From NCBI RefSeq assembly GCF_004364585.1, contig NZ_SOAN01000007.1:1-64000 (forward strand): a DNA stretch of 64,000 nt, written 5' to 3'. The translations under genes were made by a program, and so were the position numbers. Positions 10,238-19,177 of the stretch are shown here, piece by piece. Under the pieces are notes generated by a model, which was not told the DNA's origin, made no database searches, and saw only the letters and a program-made list of their open reading frames with translations. Within the stretch, counting starts at the first letter, position 1; every line of letters begins with the position of its first letter. Source of the DNA: Nesterenkonia aurantiaca (GTDB lineage: Bacteria; Actinomycetota; Actinomycetes; Actinomycetales; Micrococcaceae).

Positions 10238-11275
10238 TCAGGTCTCCAGGTAGCGCGAGGACCAGGTCTGGGCGTACTTCTTGTTGATCGCCCGAGTGGC
10301 GCGGGAGCTGTTCACCAGGGTCTGTTGCATCTTCTCGGAGAGCTTCGGGCGCAGACCTTCCGGGGGCCGCACCATGCCCTCCTGGGCCACCGAGGCGACC
10401 AGCGCGCCGTCGCGGCTGTAGATGGACCCCTGCGCCAGGCCGCGGGCGTTCTGCGCGCTCGGGCTCTGCTGGACATAGAGCAGCCACTCGTCGGCGCGGG
10501 CCTCGCGGTGCCACCACATGGCGTGGTCGAGTGAGGCGACCTTCATCTCCGGCTTGGCCCAGTAGAGACCGTGCCGGCGCAGCACCGGTTCCAGCAGCGT
10601 GTAGTCCGAGGCGTAGAGGATCGCGGCCCGGTGGAGATTGGGATCATCGGGCAGCGCGGCCTTGGTCTTGAGCCACACCGCGCTGGTGGCATGCGGATTC
10701 TGGTCGGCCTCGAGGTAGATCGGACGGTCCACATGGCGGATGTCGAACGGGCGTCCATGCGCCCACTCATGCACGATCGGGTGCTTCACGTGTCCCACAA
10801 GCTCCTGGGGAGGTGCCAGATCCTCGGGATCCGGGACCCCCTCAGGCATCGTGCGCTGGTGTGCCACTCCGGCCGAAGGCCGCTGGAAGGACGCGATCAT
10901 GGACAGGATCGGGGTCCCGTCCTGATAGGCCTGGCTGCGGCGAGCAGAGAAGGAGCCGCCGTCACGCAGCCGCTCCACCGAGACCTGGATCGGCTTGCTC
11001 GCGTCACCGGGGCGAAGGAAGTAGCCGTGCACCGAATGGATCAGCCGGTCAGGATCCACCGTGGTCATGGCCGCGGTCGCCGCCTGGGCGAGCACCTGCC
11101 CGCCGAAGACCCGCCAATAGGCCTGCTTGAACACCGGCCCGAGGAAATGATCCTCGCCGCTGCGTCCGGCGGCCGCCTCGGCATCGCTGGGATCCAGGTG
11201 CTTCAGCTGGAGCATGTCCACGAGCTGCTGCACCGACTCGGCGGCGGCGGGCACCTCATAACGGCGATCAGGCAT
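10238..11275 (-). CDS. tesB: Acyl-CoA thioesterase II (TesB)
   Basis: Hydrolyses acyl-CoA to free fatty acid and CoA in the cytoplasm. 345 residues in a double hot-dog fold. The N-terminal half has RVFGGQVLAQAATAA and VHSVHGYFLRPGD-type sequence. The C-terminal half has the catalytic segment SLDHAMWWHR, then WLLYVQQSPSAQNARGLAQGSIYSRDG and VASVAQEGMVR, all standard for TesB. The actual sequence of the first motif reads IHSVHGYFLRPGD. It is slightly longer than the E. coli enzyme (286) because of an extended N-terminus and tail. The ATG at 11275 follows AAAGGA. It lies downstream of gntK on the same strand with a gap of about 90 bp. Confidence 0.92.
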   Translation of the reverse strand: MPDRRYEVPAAAESVQQLVDMLQLKHLDPSDAEAAAGRSGEDHFLGPVFKQAYWRVFGGQVLAQAATAAMTTVDPDRLIHSVHGYFLRPGDASKPIQVSVERLRDGGSFSARRSQAYQDGTPILSMIASFQRPSAGVAHQRTMPEGVPDPEDLAPPQELVGHVKHPIVHEWAHGRPFDIRHVDRPIYLEADQNPHATSAVWLKTKAALPDDPNLHRAAILYASDYTLLEPVLRRHGLYWAKPEMKVASLDHAMWWHREARADEWLLYVQQSPSAQNARGLAQGSIYSRDGALVASVAQEGMVRPPEGLRPKLSEKMQQTLVNSSRATRAINKKYAQTWSSRYLET

Positions 11276-11367
11276 GCGACGTCCTTTCGGGCGTGGACAG
11301 GGTCAGGTGCCTCCACTCTAACGGCCCTTCAGCCCGGCTCCGGGGGAGCAGGATCAAGCGTCGAGTG

Positions 11368-11946
11368 TCACGAGGGATTCTGCTCATCGATGGAGTCGGA
11401 GGCGGAGGCATTGCTGCGGAGCCAGGCTCGGGCCGACTCCAGGAGGTTCTCGACCGTGGTGTCATTGGCGAGCACCACGCCGTCCTCTCCCGGCTCGAGG
11501 GCTTCCAGGGTGCTCAGCTGAGACTCCAACAGCGCCGGGGGCATGAAATGTCCGCTGCGGTGGGCCAGTCGGGTGTTCAGCCGCGGAATCTCCACATCCA
11601 CGTGGAGGAACACCACCCGCCCTGCGGCGGTGCGCAGCACATCGCGGTAGCTGCGCCGCAGCGCGGAGCAGGTGATCACGCTGCCGGTCGCCGCCTGGGT
11701 GGACATCCAATCGCGCAGGGACTCGAGCCAGGGCCAGCGATCCTCGTCGGTGAGCGGGGTCTGGGCCGCCATCTTCGCGATGTTCTCAGGTGGGTGGAAC
11801 TCATCTGCTTCAGCCATCGGCAGGCCAAGGTCTGCCGCAAGGGCGGCTGCCAGAGTGGATTTTCCAGAGCCGGAGACGCCCATCACCACGAGGTGACGAG
11901 GGGGTGTGGGTTCACCCGGGCTAGGCTGTGCTGGGGGATTCGACAT
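11368..11946 (-). CDS. gntK: Gluconokinase
   Basis: Phosphorylates D-gluconate to 6-phosphogluconate using ATP, feeding the pentose phosphate pathway. 192 residues, P-loop kinase fold: GVSGSGKST at 23-31, then the GntK-specific EADEFHPPENIAKMAAQTPLTDEDRWPWL-type segment, followed by ITCSALRRSYRDVLR and RSGHFMPPALLESQLSTLE. The ATG at 11946 follows AAAGGA at good spacing. The gene is divergent from a GntR/FadR regulator, with a palindromic operator between them, so repression relieved by gluconate is likely. The matching transporter (gntP) and idonate genes lie 9 kb downstream. Confidence 0.93.
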   Translation of the reverse strand: MSNPPAQPSPGEPTPPRHLVVMGVSGSGKSTLAAALAADLGLPMAEADEFHPPENIAKMAAQTPLTDEDRWPWLESLRDWMSTQAATGSVITCSALRRSYRDVLRTAAGRVVFLHVDVEIPRLNTRLAHRSGHFMPPALLESQLSTLEALEPGEDGVVLANDTTVENLLESARAWLRSNASASDSIDEQNPS

Positions 11947-12015
11947 CGAATTCCTTTGTGCTGAGGGCTGGTTCTCGAGCCCCCTGTGACGGGGACCACG
12001 TTCCAGCTAAGATAG

Positions 12016-12036
12016 CACCTTTAAGTTCTAAAGGTG
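12016..12036. promoter_or_regulatory. Palindromic operator between gntK and gntR
   Basis: A perfect inverted repeat with 8-bp arms CACCTTTA (12016-12023) and TAAAGGTG (12029-12036) around AGTTC. It lies in the divergent gntK/gntR region directly after a possible -10 hexamer TAAGAT (12008-12013). That position suits a repressor controlling its own gene and gntK. Binding by the adjacent GntR protein is inferred. Confidence 0.6.
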
Positions 12037-12070
12037 TGATGTTTGGTTCTGCGTCGATGAAGGAGACTCC

Positions 12071-12769
12071 GTGGCGAACTCTGCCGTGGCCCGGGTGGGC
12101 CGTGACGCGATCTCCGAGACCCTCGGACGCGAGATCGTCGATGGGGCGCATCGATCTGGGGCCGTGCTGACCCTGGAGTCGCTGCAACAGCGTTTCGGGG
12201 TCTCGCGCACCGTGGCCCGAGACAGCGTCAAGGTCCTGGAGTCCCATGGTCTGCTCTACTCCAAGCGACGCATAGGCCTGGTGGTGACCGCCGCGAAGCA
12301 CTGGGACGTGATGTCGCCCTCGGTGATCGCCTGGCGCCTGGCCTCAGCCGACGCGCGCGGCGCGTTCATCGAGCTGACCCAGCTGCGCATCGCGGTGGAG
12401 ACCGAGGCCGCCGCGCTGGCCGCGGCTCGACGGACCGAGGTCCAGGCACATCAGATGCTGGATCTGGCCGCCACCATGCGCCGGCTGGGGGAGTCCGAGC
12501 AGCTCACGGAGTTCATCACGGCGGACATCGCCTTTCACCGGCTGATGCTCGAAGCAGGCGGGAACTCGATGTTCGCTGCCCTGGCCGACGTCGTCGCCGA
12601 GGTCCTCTCCGGGCGCACCCAGCATGGTCTGATGCCGACCCGACCGATGCCAGAGGCGCTGGACGCCCACGACGGCGTGGCCCGAGCGATCGCGGACCAG
12701 GACCCCCGCGAGGCGCGGCGCTACATGGAGGTGCTGGTCGATGAGGTGCGCTCTGCTCTGGAAGAATGA
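12071..12769 (+). CDS. gntR: GntR/FadR-family repressor, probable gluconate regulator
   Basis: 232 residues: an N-terminal winged helix (about 10-75; ETLGREIVDGAHRSG, LQQRFGVSRTVARDSVKVLESHGLL) and a C-terminal all-helical FCD ligand domain (about 95-230; LTQLRIAVETEAAALAA, DIAFHRLMLEAGGN, DAHDGVARAIADQDP). This architecture is the FadR subfamily, whose members bind GT-N3-AC palindromes. Position opposite gntK indicates that it senses gluconate or a phosphorylated derivative. The start is a GTG with AAGGAG upstream. A candidate regulator also for gntP-idnO-idnD. Confidence 0.88.
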   Translation: MANSAVARVGRDAISETLGREIVDGAHRSGAVLTLESLQQRFGVSRTVARDSVKVLESHGLLYSKRRIGLVVTAAKHWDVMSPSVIAWRLASADARGAFIELTQLRIAVETEAAALAAARRTEVQAHQMLDLAATMRRLGESEQLTEFITADIAFHRLMLEAGGNSMFAALADVVAEVLSGRTQHGLMPTRPMPEALDAHDGVARAIADQDPREARRYMEVLVDEVRSALEE

Positions 12770-12774
12770 GCCCC

Positions 12775-13488
12775 ATGACTGACTCGCTGCGATTCGCTGA
12801 AGCCGTCTCGCTCCAGGACCTCTCCACCTACATCAAGCGCGCCAGGCGGATCCAAGAACAAGGCATCCGGCTCCAGGCCGTGGGCCGGGTGCTTGCCGCC
12901 TGGGTGCCGGTGATGACCCCGGGATCGCTGACCAGCCAGCTGCCGGCGGTGCTGGGACTGCGCACCGTCGCCCTGGCCGAGGAGTCCCGGGCCGATGTCA
13001 CCGCGGAGCTCAGCTCGATCAGTGAGCGCATCGCCCGGATGAACCCGGCGGAGACCGAGCTCTCGCTGCCGCCGAGCCGGCTCAGCGTGCCCTGGGCGGC
13101 CGTGACGCCACCTCGCTCGGGCTGGGAGCCGCTGGGAAGTGTGGCCGATGACCAGCTGCGCTCCCAGGCCGCATCAGGCATCGCCCAGATCACCGAAGCC
13201 GTGCCGACCACGGCGGGCGCCGCCGTCGTCGAGCAGGTCCGGGAACAGGTCTGGGGCCGGGACCTGGAGACCGATGCCTCAGCAGACGGTGGGCAGGCGG
13301 CCCAGGCGCAGCAGCGCAGCGATGCCGCCATCCCGGCGGGCGCGGCCTTCGGCGCCCACGCGCTGAACTTCCTGGCCTCCGAGGGCGCTGGCGGCTCCAC
13401 CGCGATCCACCGTCGGGGCCGCTGGGTCCGGCTCAGCTCGCAGGGCGGCTACATCCTGTGCCGCAGCACCCGGGAGCCGAGTCTCTGA
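12775..13488 (+). CDS. Conserved hypothetical protein
   Basis: 237 residues from the ATG at 12775; an in-frame ATG at 12766 overlaps the gntR stop codon as ATGA. Composition is Ala/Glu-rich with regular helices (TYIKRARRIQEQGIRLQ, ADVTAELSSISERIARMNP). There is no transmembrane segment, signal peptide or catalytic motif I recognise. The C-terminus (AIHRRGRWVRLSSQGGYILCRS) looks like a short beta domain. Tight coupling to gntR implies co-transcription but says little about function. Codon use looks normal for this genome. Confidence 0.7.
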   Translation: MTDSLRFAEAVSLQDLSTYIKRARRIQEQGIRLQAVGRVLAAWVPVMTPGSLTSQLPAVLGLRTVALAEESRADVTAELSSISERIARMNPAETELSLPPSRLSVPWAAVTPPRSGWEPLGSVADDQLRSQAASGIAQITEAVPTTAGAAVVEQVREQVWGRDLETDASADGGQAAQAQQRSDAAIPAGAAFGAHALNFLASEGAGGSTAIHRRGRWVRLSSQGGYILCRSTREPSL

Positions 13489-13552
13489 GCTAAGTGCCTT
13501 CAGGCGCCTGAGCTGAAGACGCTCACCCCGAAGAGGTGTGAGCCTCTCCGGC

Positions 13553-14128
13553 TCAGCTGTTGACCATCGAGTGCGCGGCGCGCTCCAGGTAGTCCCAGAG
13601 GATCTGCTCGTGCAGCGGGGAGAGCTCCGCGGCGTCGACTCCGGCGCGCATGAACCTCAGCCACTTGTCCCGGGCCTGCGCGTCCACGGCGAACGGCATG
13701 TGCCGCATCCGGAGCCGGGGGTGCCCGCGCTGCTCCTGGTAGGTGCGCGGTCCGCCCCAGTACTGTTCCAAGAACATCAGCAGGCGCTCCTTGGCAGGTT
13801 CCAAGTCCGTCTCGGGGTACATCGCCCGGAAGTCCTCATCCTCGGCCACATGTGCGTAGAAGACCTCGACGATGGTCTCGAAGGTCTTGCGCCCACCGAC
13901 GGCATCGTAGAAGCTCTGCTGCTCGGCGCCGGAGGGTTCCGGGGCGGGCGGTGCGGGGTTGGCCAGGGCGGCGTCGGAGGGTCCTGAGCTCGGCGGCGCC
14001 GCGCGCCCGGGCAGGCCGGAGACCTGGGACGGAGGCTTGCCCACTGGACGCACGGTGGCTATCGGTGCCCCCAGGCGGTTCGAGAACTTCGGAAGCTCGC
14101 GGGCGGGCTGGGACTCTTGCTCGGACAT
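13553..14128 (-). CDS. glbO: Group II truncated haemoglobin (GlbO-like)
   Basis: Haem protein that binds oxygen or nitric oxide. From the ATG at 14128 (preceded by AGGAGG) the protein is 191 residues. The globin domain spans about 70-190: [46 protein letters not shown], then [13 protein letters not shown] with the proximal His at about 143 and the group II tryptophan in RDKWLRFM (about 156). Ahead of it lie about 65 Pro/Ala/Ser-rich residues not present in ordinary 130-residue GlbO. Upstream open sequence (to 14257) lacks a ribosome binding site and is excluded. Confidence 0.88.
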   Translation of the reverse strand: MSEQESQPARELPKFSNRLGAPIATVRPVGKPPSQVSGLPGRAAPPSSGPSDAALANPAPPAPEPSGAEQQSFYDAVGGRKTFETIVEVFYAHVAEDEDFRAMYPETDLEPAKERLLMFLEQYWGGPRTYQEQRGHPRLRMRHMPFAVDAQARDKWLRFMRAGVDAAELSPLHEQILWDYLERAAHSMVNS

Positions 14129-14292
14129 GTTCCTCCTCTTGCGCGGTGCAGGGTGCAACGATACTCGCTCGGCCCATGTTCCCGTCGGCAGCGCTGCCCA
14201 GCGGCCAGCGCCGGCCCCTCGCCGCGCGACGTAGGATTGACCCGGCCCTCGGGCCACCCGCGCCCTCGTCCCGAAAGGTCTGAGAAGAGATC

Positions 14293-14778
14293 ATGGTAGA
14301 CAGCATCGAAGTCCACATCGCCACCGATCACGCGGGGATGGAGCTCTCCGCCCACCTGGTGGATCATCTGCGCGGCCTCGGCTACACCCTCATCGACCAC
14401 GGACCGCAGGAATACGACGCGCTGGATGACTACCCCGCGTTCTGCATCCGCGCCGCCGCGGCGGTGGTGGCCGCCCAGGGTGCGGGCAGGCACGCGCTGG
14501 GGATCGTGCTGGGCGGATCCGGCAACGGCGAGCAGATCGCCGCGAACAAGGTCACCGGGGTCCGCGCCGCGCTGGCCTGGAACCACGACACCGCGGTCCT
14601 CGCCCGGGAGCACAACGACGCCAACGTCGTCGCACTCGGCGGGCGCCAGCACAGCCTCGCGGAGGCCACCGGGATCGTGGAGGCCTTCCTGGGTGCCGAG
14701 TTCAGCGGAGATGAGCGCCACGCCCGCCGGATCGGGAAGATCTCCCACTATGAGCTCACCGGCGAGATCCTCGACTGA
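14293..14778 (+). CDS. rpiB: Ribose-5-phosphate isomerase B
   Basis: Interconverts ribose 5-phosphate and ribulose 5-phosphate in the pentose phosphate pathway. 161 residues with the RpiB/LacA fold: IATDHAGMELSAHL at the N-terminus, LGIVLGGSGNGEQIAANKVTGVRAAL (the actinobacterial type, with an active-site Glu in GNGEQ instead of the E. coli Cys), HNDANVVALGGR and a C-terminal EFSGDERHARRIGKI. It is followed after 3 bp by the nei-type glycosylase, so the two form an operon. Confidence 0.94.
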   Translation: MVDSIEVHIATDHAGMELSAHLVDHLRGLGYTLIDHGPQEYDALDDYPAFCIRAAAAVVAAQGAGRHALGIVLGGSGNGEQIAANKVTGVRAALAWNHDTAVLAREHNDANVVALGGRQHSLAEATGIVEAFLGAEFSGDERHARRIGKISHYELTGEILD

Positions 14779-14781
14779 TCC

Positions 14782-15660
14782 ATGCCTGAAGGCCACACCC
14801 TCCACCGGCTCGCCGCGCAGATCAACACGGTCTTCGCCGGTCATCCGTGGCGGGTCAGCTCTCCGCAGGGACGTTTCATCGCCGGCGCGCAGCGTCTGGA
14901 CGGGCAGGTGCCCCAGCATGCCGAGGCCTGGGGCAAGCACCTGTTCGTGCACCTCGGTCCCGAGGTGTGGCAGGTCCACCTGGGGCTCTACGGCGCGTTC
15001 AGCTTCCGCGGCGATGCGGACTTTGCGGCAGAGGCCACGGTCGGTGCCCCGCGCGCCGCGGTGGGGACCCTCGAGCCGCGCTACGCCGAGGACGGCTGGC
15101 TCATCCCAGAACCGCCCAAGGGTGCGGTGCGCGCCCGGGTCAGCGCCCGGCACGGGTGGGCGGACCTGCGCGGCCCCACCACCTGCGCGGTGCTGGACCT
15201 GACCGAGTACCAGGCTGTCGTGGATCGGCTGGGGCCGGATCCGCTGCGCCAGGGGATCAGCCAGGACGCCCGAGCCGATGCGCAGCTGCGCGAGCTCTTC
15301 CTGCACAATCTCAGCCGACGTCGAATCAGCATCGCCGCCGCCCTGATGGACCAGGCGGTCATCGCCGGGGTGGGCAACATCTACCGCGCAGAATCCCTTT
15401 TCCTCGAGGGGCTCGACCCGTATACGCCCAGCAACCAGCTGGATCCTGAGCGCGCGGCACCACTGTGGGACCGACTCACCGAGCAGCTGCGCGACGGGGT
15501 CGCCGAGGGTCGGATCCGCACCGTGCGCACCGGCGGCTCGCGTCGGCACTGGGTCTATAAGCATCAGGGCACCGCCTGTCCACGCTGCGGGACGGTCATC
15601 AAGGCGGCCGAGCTGCAGGGCCGAAGACTCTACTGGTGTCCGGGGTGCCAGCGCGACTGA
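14782..15660 (+). CDS. Fpg/Nei-family DNA glycosylase/AP lyase
   Basis: Base-excision repair of oxidised bases. 292 residues starting MPEGHTLHR, in which Pro2 is the catalytic nucleophile and Glu3 the general acid. The helix-two-turn-helix region reads LMDQAVIAGVGNIYRAESLF, and a C-terminal zinc finger has CPRCGT and CPGC. MPEGHT (rather than MPELPE) marks the Nei side of the family. The substrate preference (oxidised pyrimidines) is inferred. It follows rpiB closely and precedes thrS by 75 bp. Confidence 0.92.
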   Translation: MPEGHTLHRLAAQINTVFAGHPWRVSSPQGRFIAGAQRLDGQVPQHAEAWGKHLFVHLGPEVWQVHLGLYGAFSFRGDADFAAEATVGAPRAAVGTLEPRYAEDGWLIPEPPKGAVRARVSARHGWADLRGPTTCAVLDLTEYQAVVDRLGPDPLRQGISQDARADAQLRELFLHNLSRRRISIAAALMDQAVIAGVGNIYRAESLFLEGLDPYTPSNQLDPERAAPLWDRLTEQLRDGVAEGRIRTVRTGGSRRHWVYKHQGTACPRCGTVIKAAELQGRRLYWCPGCQRD

Positions 15661-15735
15661 GCCCCGCTTCAGTTCCGCCGGCGTTCCCGTAGAATCACCT
15701 GCGTCCGCAGAACATCCATGAGGAGTACATCCCAA

Positions 15736-17805
15736 GTGTCCGAAAACGCAGCATCGGAAGCCCCGTCCCAGGCCGCAGCGCCGGCTGAATCCATCAGCAT
15801 CACCCGCGACGGCGAGACGGCGAGCATCGAGCGCGGCACCACCGGCACCACGCTCTTCGCCGCGGACAAGACCACCGTGGTCATGCGGGTGGACGGCGAG
15901 CTCTGGGACCTCTCCCGGGAGATCCCGGCCGGCGCCGCCGTGGAGGCCGTGGACATCGCCAGCCCCGACGGGCTCAACGTCCTGCGCCACTCCACTGCCC
16001 ACGTGATGGCCCAGGCGGTCCAGCAGCTCTACCCCGAGGCCAAGCTCGGCATCGGCCCCTACATCACCGACGGGTTCTACTTCGACTTCGACGTCGCCGA
16101 GCCCTTCACGCCTGAGGATCTCAAGAAGATCGAGAAGGCCATGCAGAAGCTGATCAACCAGACCCAGCAGTTCGAGCGCGAGGTGGTCAGCGAAGATCAG
16201 GCCAAGGCCGCGATGGCGGATGAGCCGTACAAGCTCGAGCTGCTCGGCGTCGCCAGCGCTGCCGCCGGCGCAGGCGGTGCCGCTGAGGCCGCCGAGGGCG
16301 CCAACATCGAGGTCGGCGGCGGGGAGATCACGATTTACCACAACGTCGATCGTCACGGCGAGCGGATCTGGTCTGATCTGTGCCGCGGCCCGCACCTGCC
16401 CAACACCAAGCTGATCGCCAACGCCTACGCCGTGATGCGCTCCGCCGCCGCCTACTGGCGCGGCAAAGAGTCCAACCCGCAGCTGCAGCGCCTCTACGGC
16501 ACGGCCTGGCCGACCAAGGACGACCTCAAGGCCTATAAGGAGCGGCTCGCCGAGGCCGAGCGTCGCGACCACCGTCGACTGGGCTCCGAGCTGGACCTCT
16601 TCAGCTTCCCCGACGAGCTGGGCTCCGGACTGCCGCTGTTCCACCCCAAGGGCGGCATCATCAAGCGCGAGATGGAGGACTACGTCCGGACCCGGCACAT
16701 CGAGGCCGGCTTCCAGTACGTGGGCACCCCGCACATCTCCAAGGACGGCCTGTTCCACACCTCGGGACACCTGCCCTACTACGCCGACACCATGTTCCCG
16801 CCGCTGCACGTGGATGAGGAGCGCGACGCCGAGGGCAACATCACCAAGCAGGGCCAGGACTACCGGCTCAAGGCGATGAACTGCCCGATGCACAACCTGA
16901 TCTACCGCTCCCGCGGACGCTCCTACCGCGAGCTGCCGATGCGACTCTTCGAGTTCGGCTCGGTCTACCGGTATGAGAAGTCCGGCGTGATCCACGGCCT
17001 GACCCGCGTGCGCGGCTTCGCCCAGGATGACTCCCACTCCTATGTCACCAAGGAGCAGGCCCCCGATGAGGTCCGCCACCTGCTTAGCTTCGTGCTCTCG
17101 CTGCTGCGCGACTTCGGACTCGATGACTTCTACCTGGAGCTCTCCACCCGGGACGAGGACTCAGAGAAGTTCATCGGCAGCGCCGAGCAGTGGGCGGAGG
17201 CCACCAAGGTGCTTGAAGACGTCGCCACCGAGACCGGTCTGGAGCTGGTCGCCGATCCCGGCGGCGCGGCCTACTACGGACCGAAGATCTCCGTGCAGGC
17301 CCGCGATGCCATCGGCCGCACCTGGCAGATGTCCACCGTGCAGTACGACTTCAACCAGCCCGAGCGCTTCGGCCTGGAATACCAGGCCGCCGACGGCACC
17401 CGCCAGGAGCCCGTGATGATCCACGCCGCGAAGTTCGGCTCGATCGAACGCTTCCTCGGCGTGCTCACCGAACACTATGCAGGTGCGTTCCCGGTCTGGC
17501 TCTCCCCGGTCCAGGTCCGCGCGATCCCGGTGGCGGAGCCGTTCAACGACTACCTCACCGAGGTCGTCGCGAAGCTGCAGGCCGCCGGGGTGCGCGCCGA
17601 GCTCGAGGACAGCAGCGACCGCTTCCCGAAGAAGATCCGCACGGCCTCGAAGGACAAGATCCCGTTCGTGCTGATCGCCGGGGGCGACGACGTCGACGCC
17701 GGTGCGGTCTCCTTCCGGTTCCGCGACGGCAGCCAGGACAACCAGGTGCCGGTGGACGCGGCCGTGGCCCGGATCCTCGCGGCCATCGAATCCAAGGAAG
17801 GCTGA
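15736..17805 (+). CDS. thrS: Threonyl-tRNA synthetase
   Basis: Charges tRNA-Thr. 689 residues from a GTG at 15736 with GAGGAG upstream; an ATG at 15718 lies before that site and is less likely. Order of domains: a TGS-like N-terminus ([22 protein letters not shown]), an editing domain with the HSTAH zinc-site motif, a class II core with [40 protein letters not shown] and AQDDSH, and a C-terminal anticodon-binding domain. An Ala/Gly-rich loop (about residues 170-190) is inserted in the editing domain. It heads the cluster thrS-HIT-pgsA, a common actinobacterial arrangement. No T-box leader fits in the short upstream gap. Confidence 0.95.
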   Translation: MSENAASEAPSQAAAPAESISITRDGETASIERGTTGTTLFAADKTTVVMRVDGELWDLSREIPAGAAVEAVDIASPDGLNVLRHSTAHVMAQAVQQLYPEAKLGIGPYITDGFYFDFDVAEPFTPEDLKKIEKAMQKLINQTQQFEREVVSEDQAKAAMADEPYKLELLGVASAAAGAGGAAEAAEGANIEVGGGEITIYHNVDRHGERIWSDLCRGPHLPNTKLIANAYAVMRSAAAYWRGKESNPQLQRLYGTAWPTKDDLKAYKERLAEAERRDHRRLGSELDLFSFPDELGSGLPLFHPKGGIIKREMEDYVRTRHIEAGFQYVGTPHISKDGLFHTSGHLPYYADTMFPPLHVDEERDAEGNITKQGQDYRLKAMNCPMHNLIYRSRGRSYRELPMRLFEFGSVYRYEKSGVIHGLTRVRGFAQDDSHSYVTKEQAPDEVRHLLSFVLSLLRDFGLDDFYLELSTRDEDSEKFIGSAEQWAEATKVLEDVATETGLELVADPGGAAYYGPKISVQARDAIGRTWQMSTVQYDFNQPERFGLEYQAADGTRQEPVMIHAAKFGSIERFLGVLTEHYAGAFPVWLSPVQVRAIPVAEPFNDYLTEVVAKLQAAGVRAELEDSSDRFPKKIRTASKDKIPFVLIAGGDDVDAGAVSFRFRDGSQDNQVPVDAAVARILAAIESKEG

Positions 17806-17810
17806 GTCGG

Positions 17811-18353
17811 GTGGGGTCCGGCGACGAGTTCGAACTGGCAGGCGTGCCCGACGCCTTCCAGCGCCTCTGGACCCCACACCGCGCTGCCTACCAGCAGCGC
17901 GGCCAGGACCAGGTCAGCGGGTCAAGCGACTGCCCGTTCTGCCAGGGGCCGAAGCGCAGCGACGAGGAGTCGCTGATCGTGCACCGCGGTGAACGCTGCT
18001 TCGTGCTGTTGAACCTCTACCCCTACAACCCCGGTCACCTGATGGTCTGCCCCTACCGGCACGTCCCGGACCTCACCGACCTCGACGCCGAGGAAGCCTC
18101 GGAGTTCATCACGCTGACCCAGCAGTGCATGCGCGTGCTGCGCGCCACGGCGAACCCGGGAGGGTTCAACCTGGGGGTCAACCAGGGCAAGGTCGGCGGG
18201 GCAGGCATCGCGGCGCACCTGCACCAGCACGTGATCCCGCGCTGGAACGGGGACACCAACTTCATGCCGATCATCGCCCAGACGAAGAACCTCTCACAGA
18301 CGCTGGGCGAGACCCGCGCCCTGGTGGCCGAGGCCTGGGAGGCGAACCGCTAG
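17811..18353 (+). CDS. HIT-family nucleotide hydrolase/transferase
   Basis: 180 residues with the histidine triad HLHQHV at 136-141 and the upstream helices typical of Hint/Ap4A-phosphorylase-like proteins (LLNLYPYNPGHLMVCPYRHV). A CPFC pair at 41-44 may bind zinc with the histidines, as in the Fhit-like actinobacterial subfamily. It probably hydrolyses or phosphorylyses AMP-containing nucleotides. It starts 5 bp after thrS and touches pgsA with no gap, so the three genes are an operon. The exact substrate cannot be read from the sequence. Confidence 0.9.
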   Translation: MGSGDEFELAGVPDAFQRLWTPHRAAYQQRGQDQVSGSSDCPFCQGPKRSDEESLIVHRGERCFVLLNLYPYNPGHLMVCPYRHVPDLTDLDAEEASEFITLTQQCMRVLRATANPGGFNLGVNQGKVGGAGIAAHLHQHVIPRWNGDTNFMPIIAQTKNLSQTLGETRALVAEAWEANR

Positions 18354-18968
18354 ATGCTCAACCGCTACGCGCGCGCCTTCTTCGGCGGGCTGTTCACCCC
18401 GATCGCCAAGGCGCTGCTGGGTATCGGAATGACCCCGAACATGGTCACGGTGATCGGCACGATCGGTGTCTGTCTGGGCGCGCTGGTCTTCTACCCGATG
18501 GGAGAGCTGTTCTGGGGCACGGTGTTCATCACCGTCTTCGTCTTCTCGGATCTCGTCGATGGGCTGATGGCCAGGATCAGCGGCCAGGGATCGGTGCTGG
18601 GCGGCTTCCTGGACTCCTGCCTGGACCGGGTCCAGGACGGCGCGGTGTTCTTGGGCCTGCTGATCTGGTTCTTCACCGGGGGAGACCACGTCTGGCTCGG
18701 GATCGCCTCGGCGTTCTGCCTGCTGGCGGGCAACCTGGTCTCCTATGTGCGGGCCAAGGCCGAGGCGCTGGGCTACACCGCCGACGTCGGGATCGCCGAA
18801 CGCTCCGAGCGGATGGTGCTGACCCTGGTGTTCACCGGCTTCACGGGCCTGGGCCTGCACTCCTCGGTGCTGCTGGTGGTGCTGACCCTGCTCGGGGTCG
18901 CCTCGGTGGTCACCATCGCCCAGCGCTTCCGCACCGTGATCGCCCAGACCGCCGCCGCCACCGACTGA
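18354..18968 (+). CDS. pgsA: CDP-alcohol phosphatidyltransferase, probable phosphatidylinositol-phosphate synthase
   Basis: Membrane enzyme joining CDP-diacylglycerol and inositol 3-phosphate, the first step to phosphatidylinositol. 204 residues with about five to six membrane helices. The full CDP-alcohol phosphotransferase motif is present: D66-x2-D69-G70-x2-A73-R74, then G and D87-x3-D91 (in GGFLDSCLDR). The position after thrS and HIT is that of the actinobacterial PIP synthase. In related genomes acyltransferase and mannosyltransferase genes for phosphatidylinositol mannosides usually follow; here they do not. Confidence 0.88.
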   Translation: MLNRYARAFFGGLFTPIAKALLGIGMTPNMVTVIGTIGVCLGALVFYPMGELFWGTVFITVFVFSDLVDGLMARISGQGSVLGGFLDSCLDRVQDGAVFLGLLIWFFTGGDHVWLGIASAFCLLAGNLVSYVRAKAEALGYTADVGIAERSERMVLTLVFTGFTGLGLHSSVLLVVLTLLGVASVVTIAQRFRTVIAQTAAATD

Positions 18969-19037
18969 CCCGGCGGCGTCTCCGCCCCGCTCCTCCCCGC
19001 TGCTCCCCGCAGCTCCGCAGCTCCTTCCGCGCATCTG

Positions 19038-19105
19038 TCGCATCCCTATGCCATGTCCCATCGTTATTTCCGTCCATAGCCATGGGACATGGCATAGGGA
19101 TGCGA
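19038..19105. repeat. Perfect 24-bp inverted repeat with 20-nt loop
   Basis: The left arm 19038-19061 begins TCGCATCCCTATG and is exactly complementary to the right arm 19082-19105, which ends CATAGGGATGCGA. The 20-nt spacer is AT-richer than its surroundings. It lies between pgsA and the DUF429 gene. It could be a terminator for thrS-HIT-pgsA, although no T-run follows, or a copy of a dispersed palindromic repeat. Confidence 0.85.
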
Positions 19106-19177
19106 TAAACCGTGGCGGGAGCGCTTCCGAGGGCTCGGCACACGCACCGCCGGGTCCAATTGGGTAGCGTCAGGGTC

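Noticed and set aside
11985-12000. TGTGA-N6-CCACG as a CRP-like site before gntR
   Set aside because: Two mismatches in the second arm and no symmetry; too weak compared with the sites at 20.9 and 63.2 kb.
15661-15735. T-box or other leader riboswitch before thrS
   Set aside because: Only 75 bp separate the genes, with no specifier stem or T-box sequence.
14059-17079. Open minus-strand frame of about 1000 codons opposite the rpiB, glycosylase and thrS genes
   Set aside because: It is a high-GC shadow of well-supported genes. The translation is Gly/Val/Leu/His-rich without motifs and spans three unrelated sense genes.
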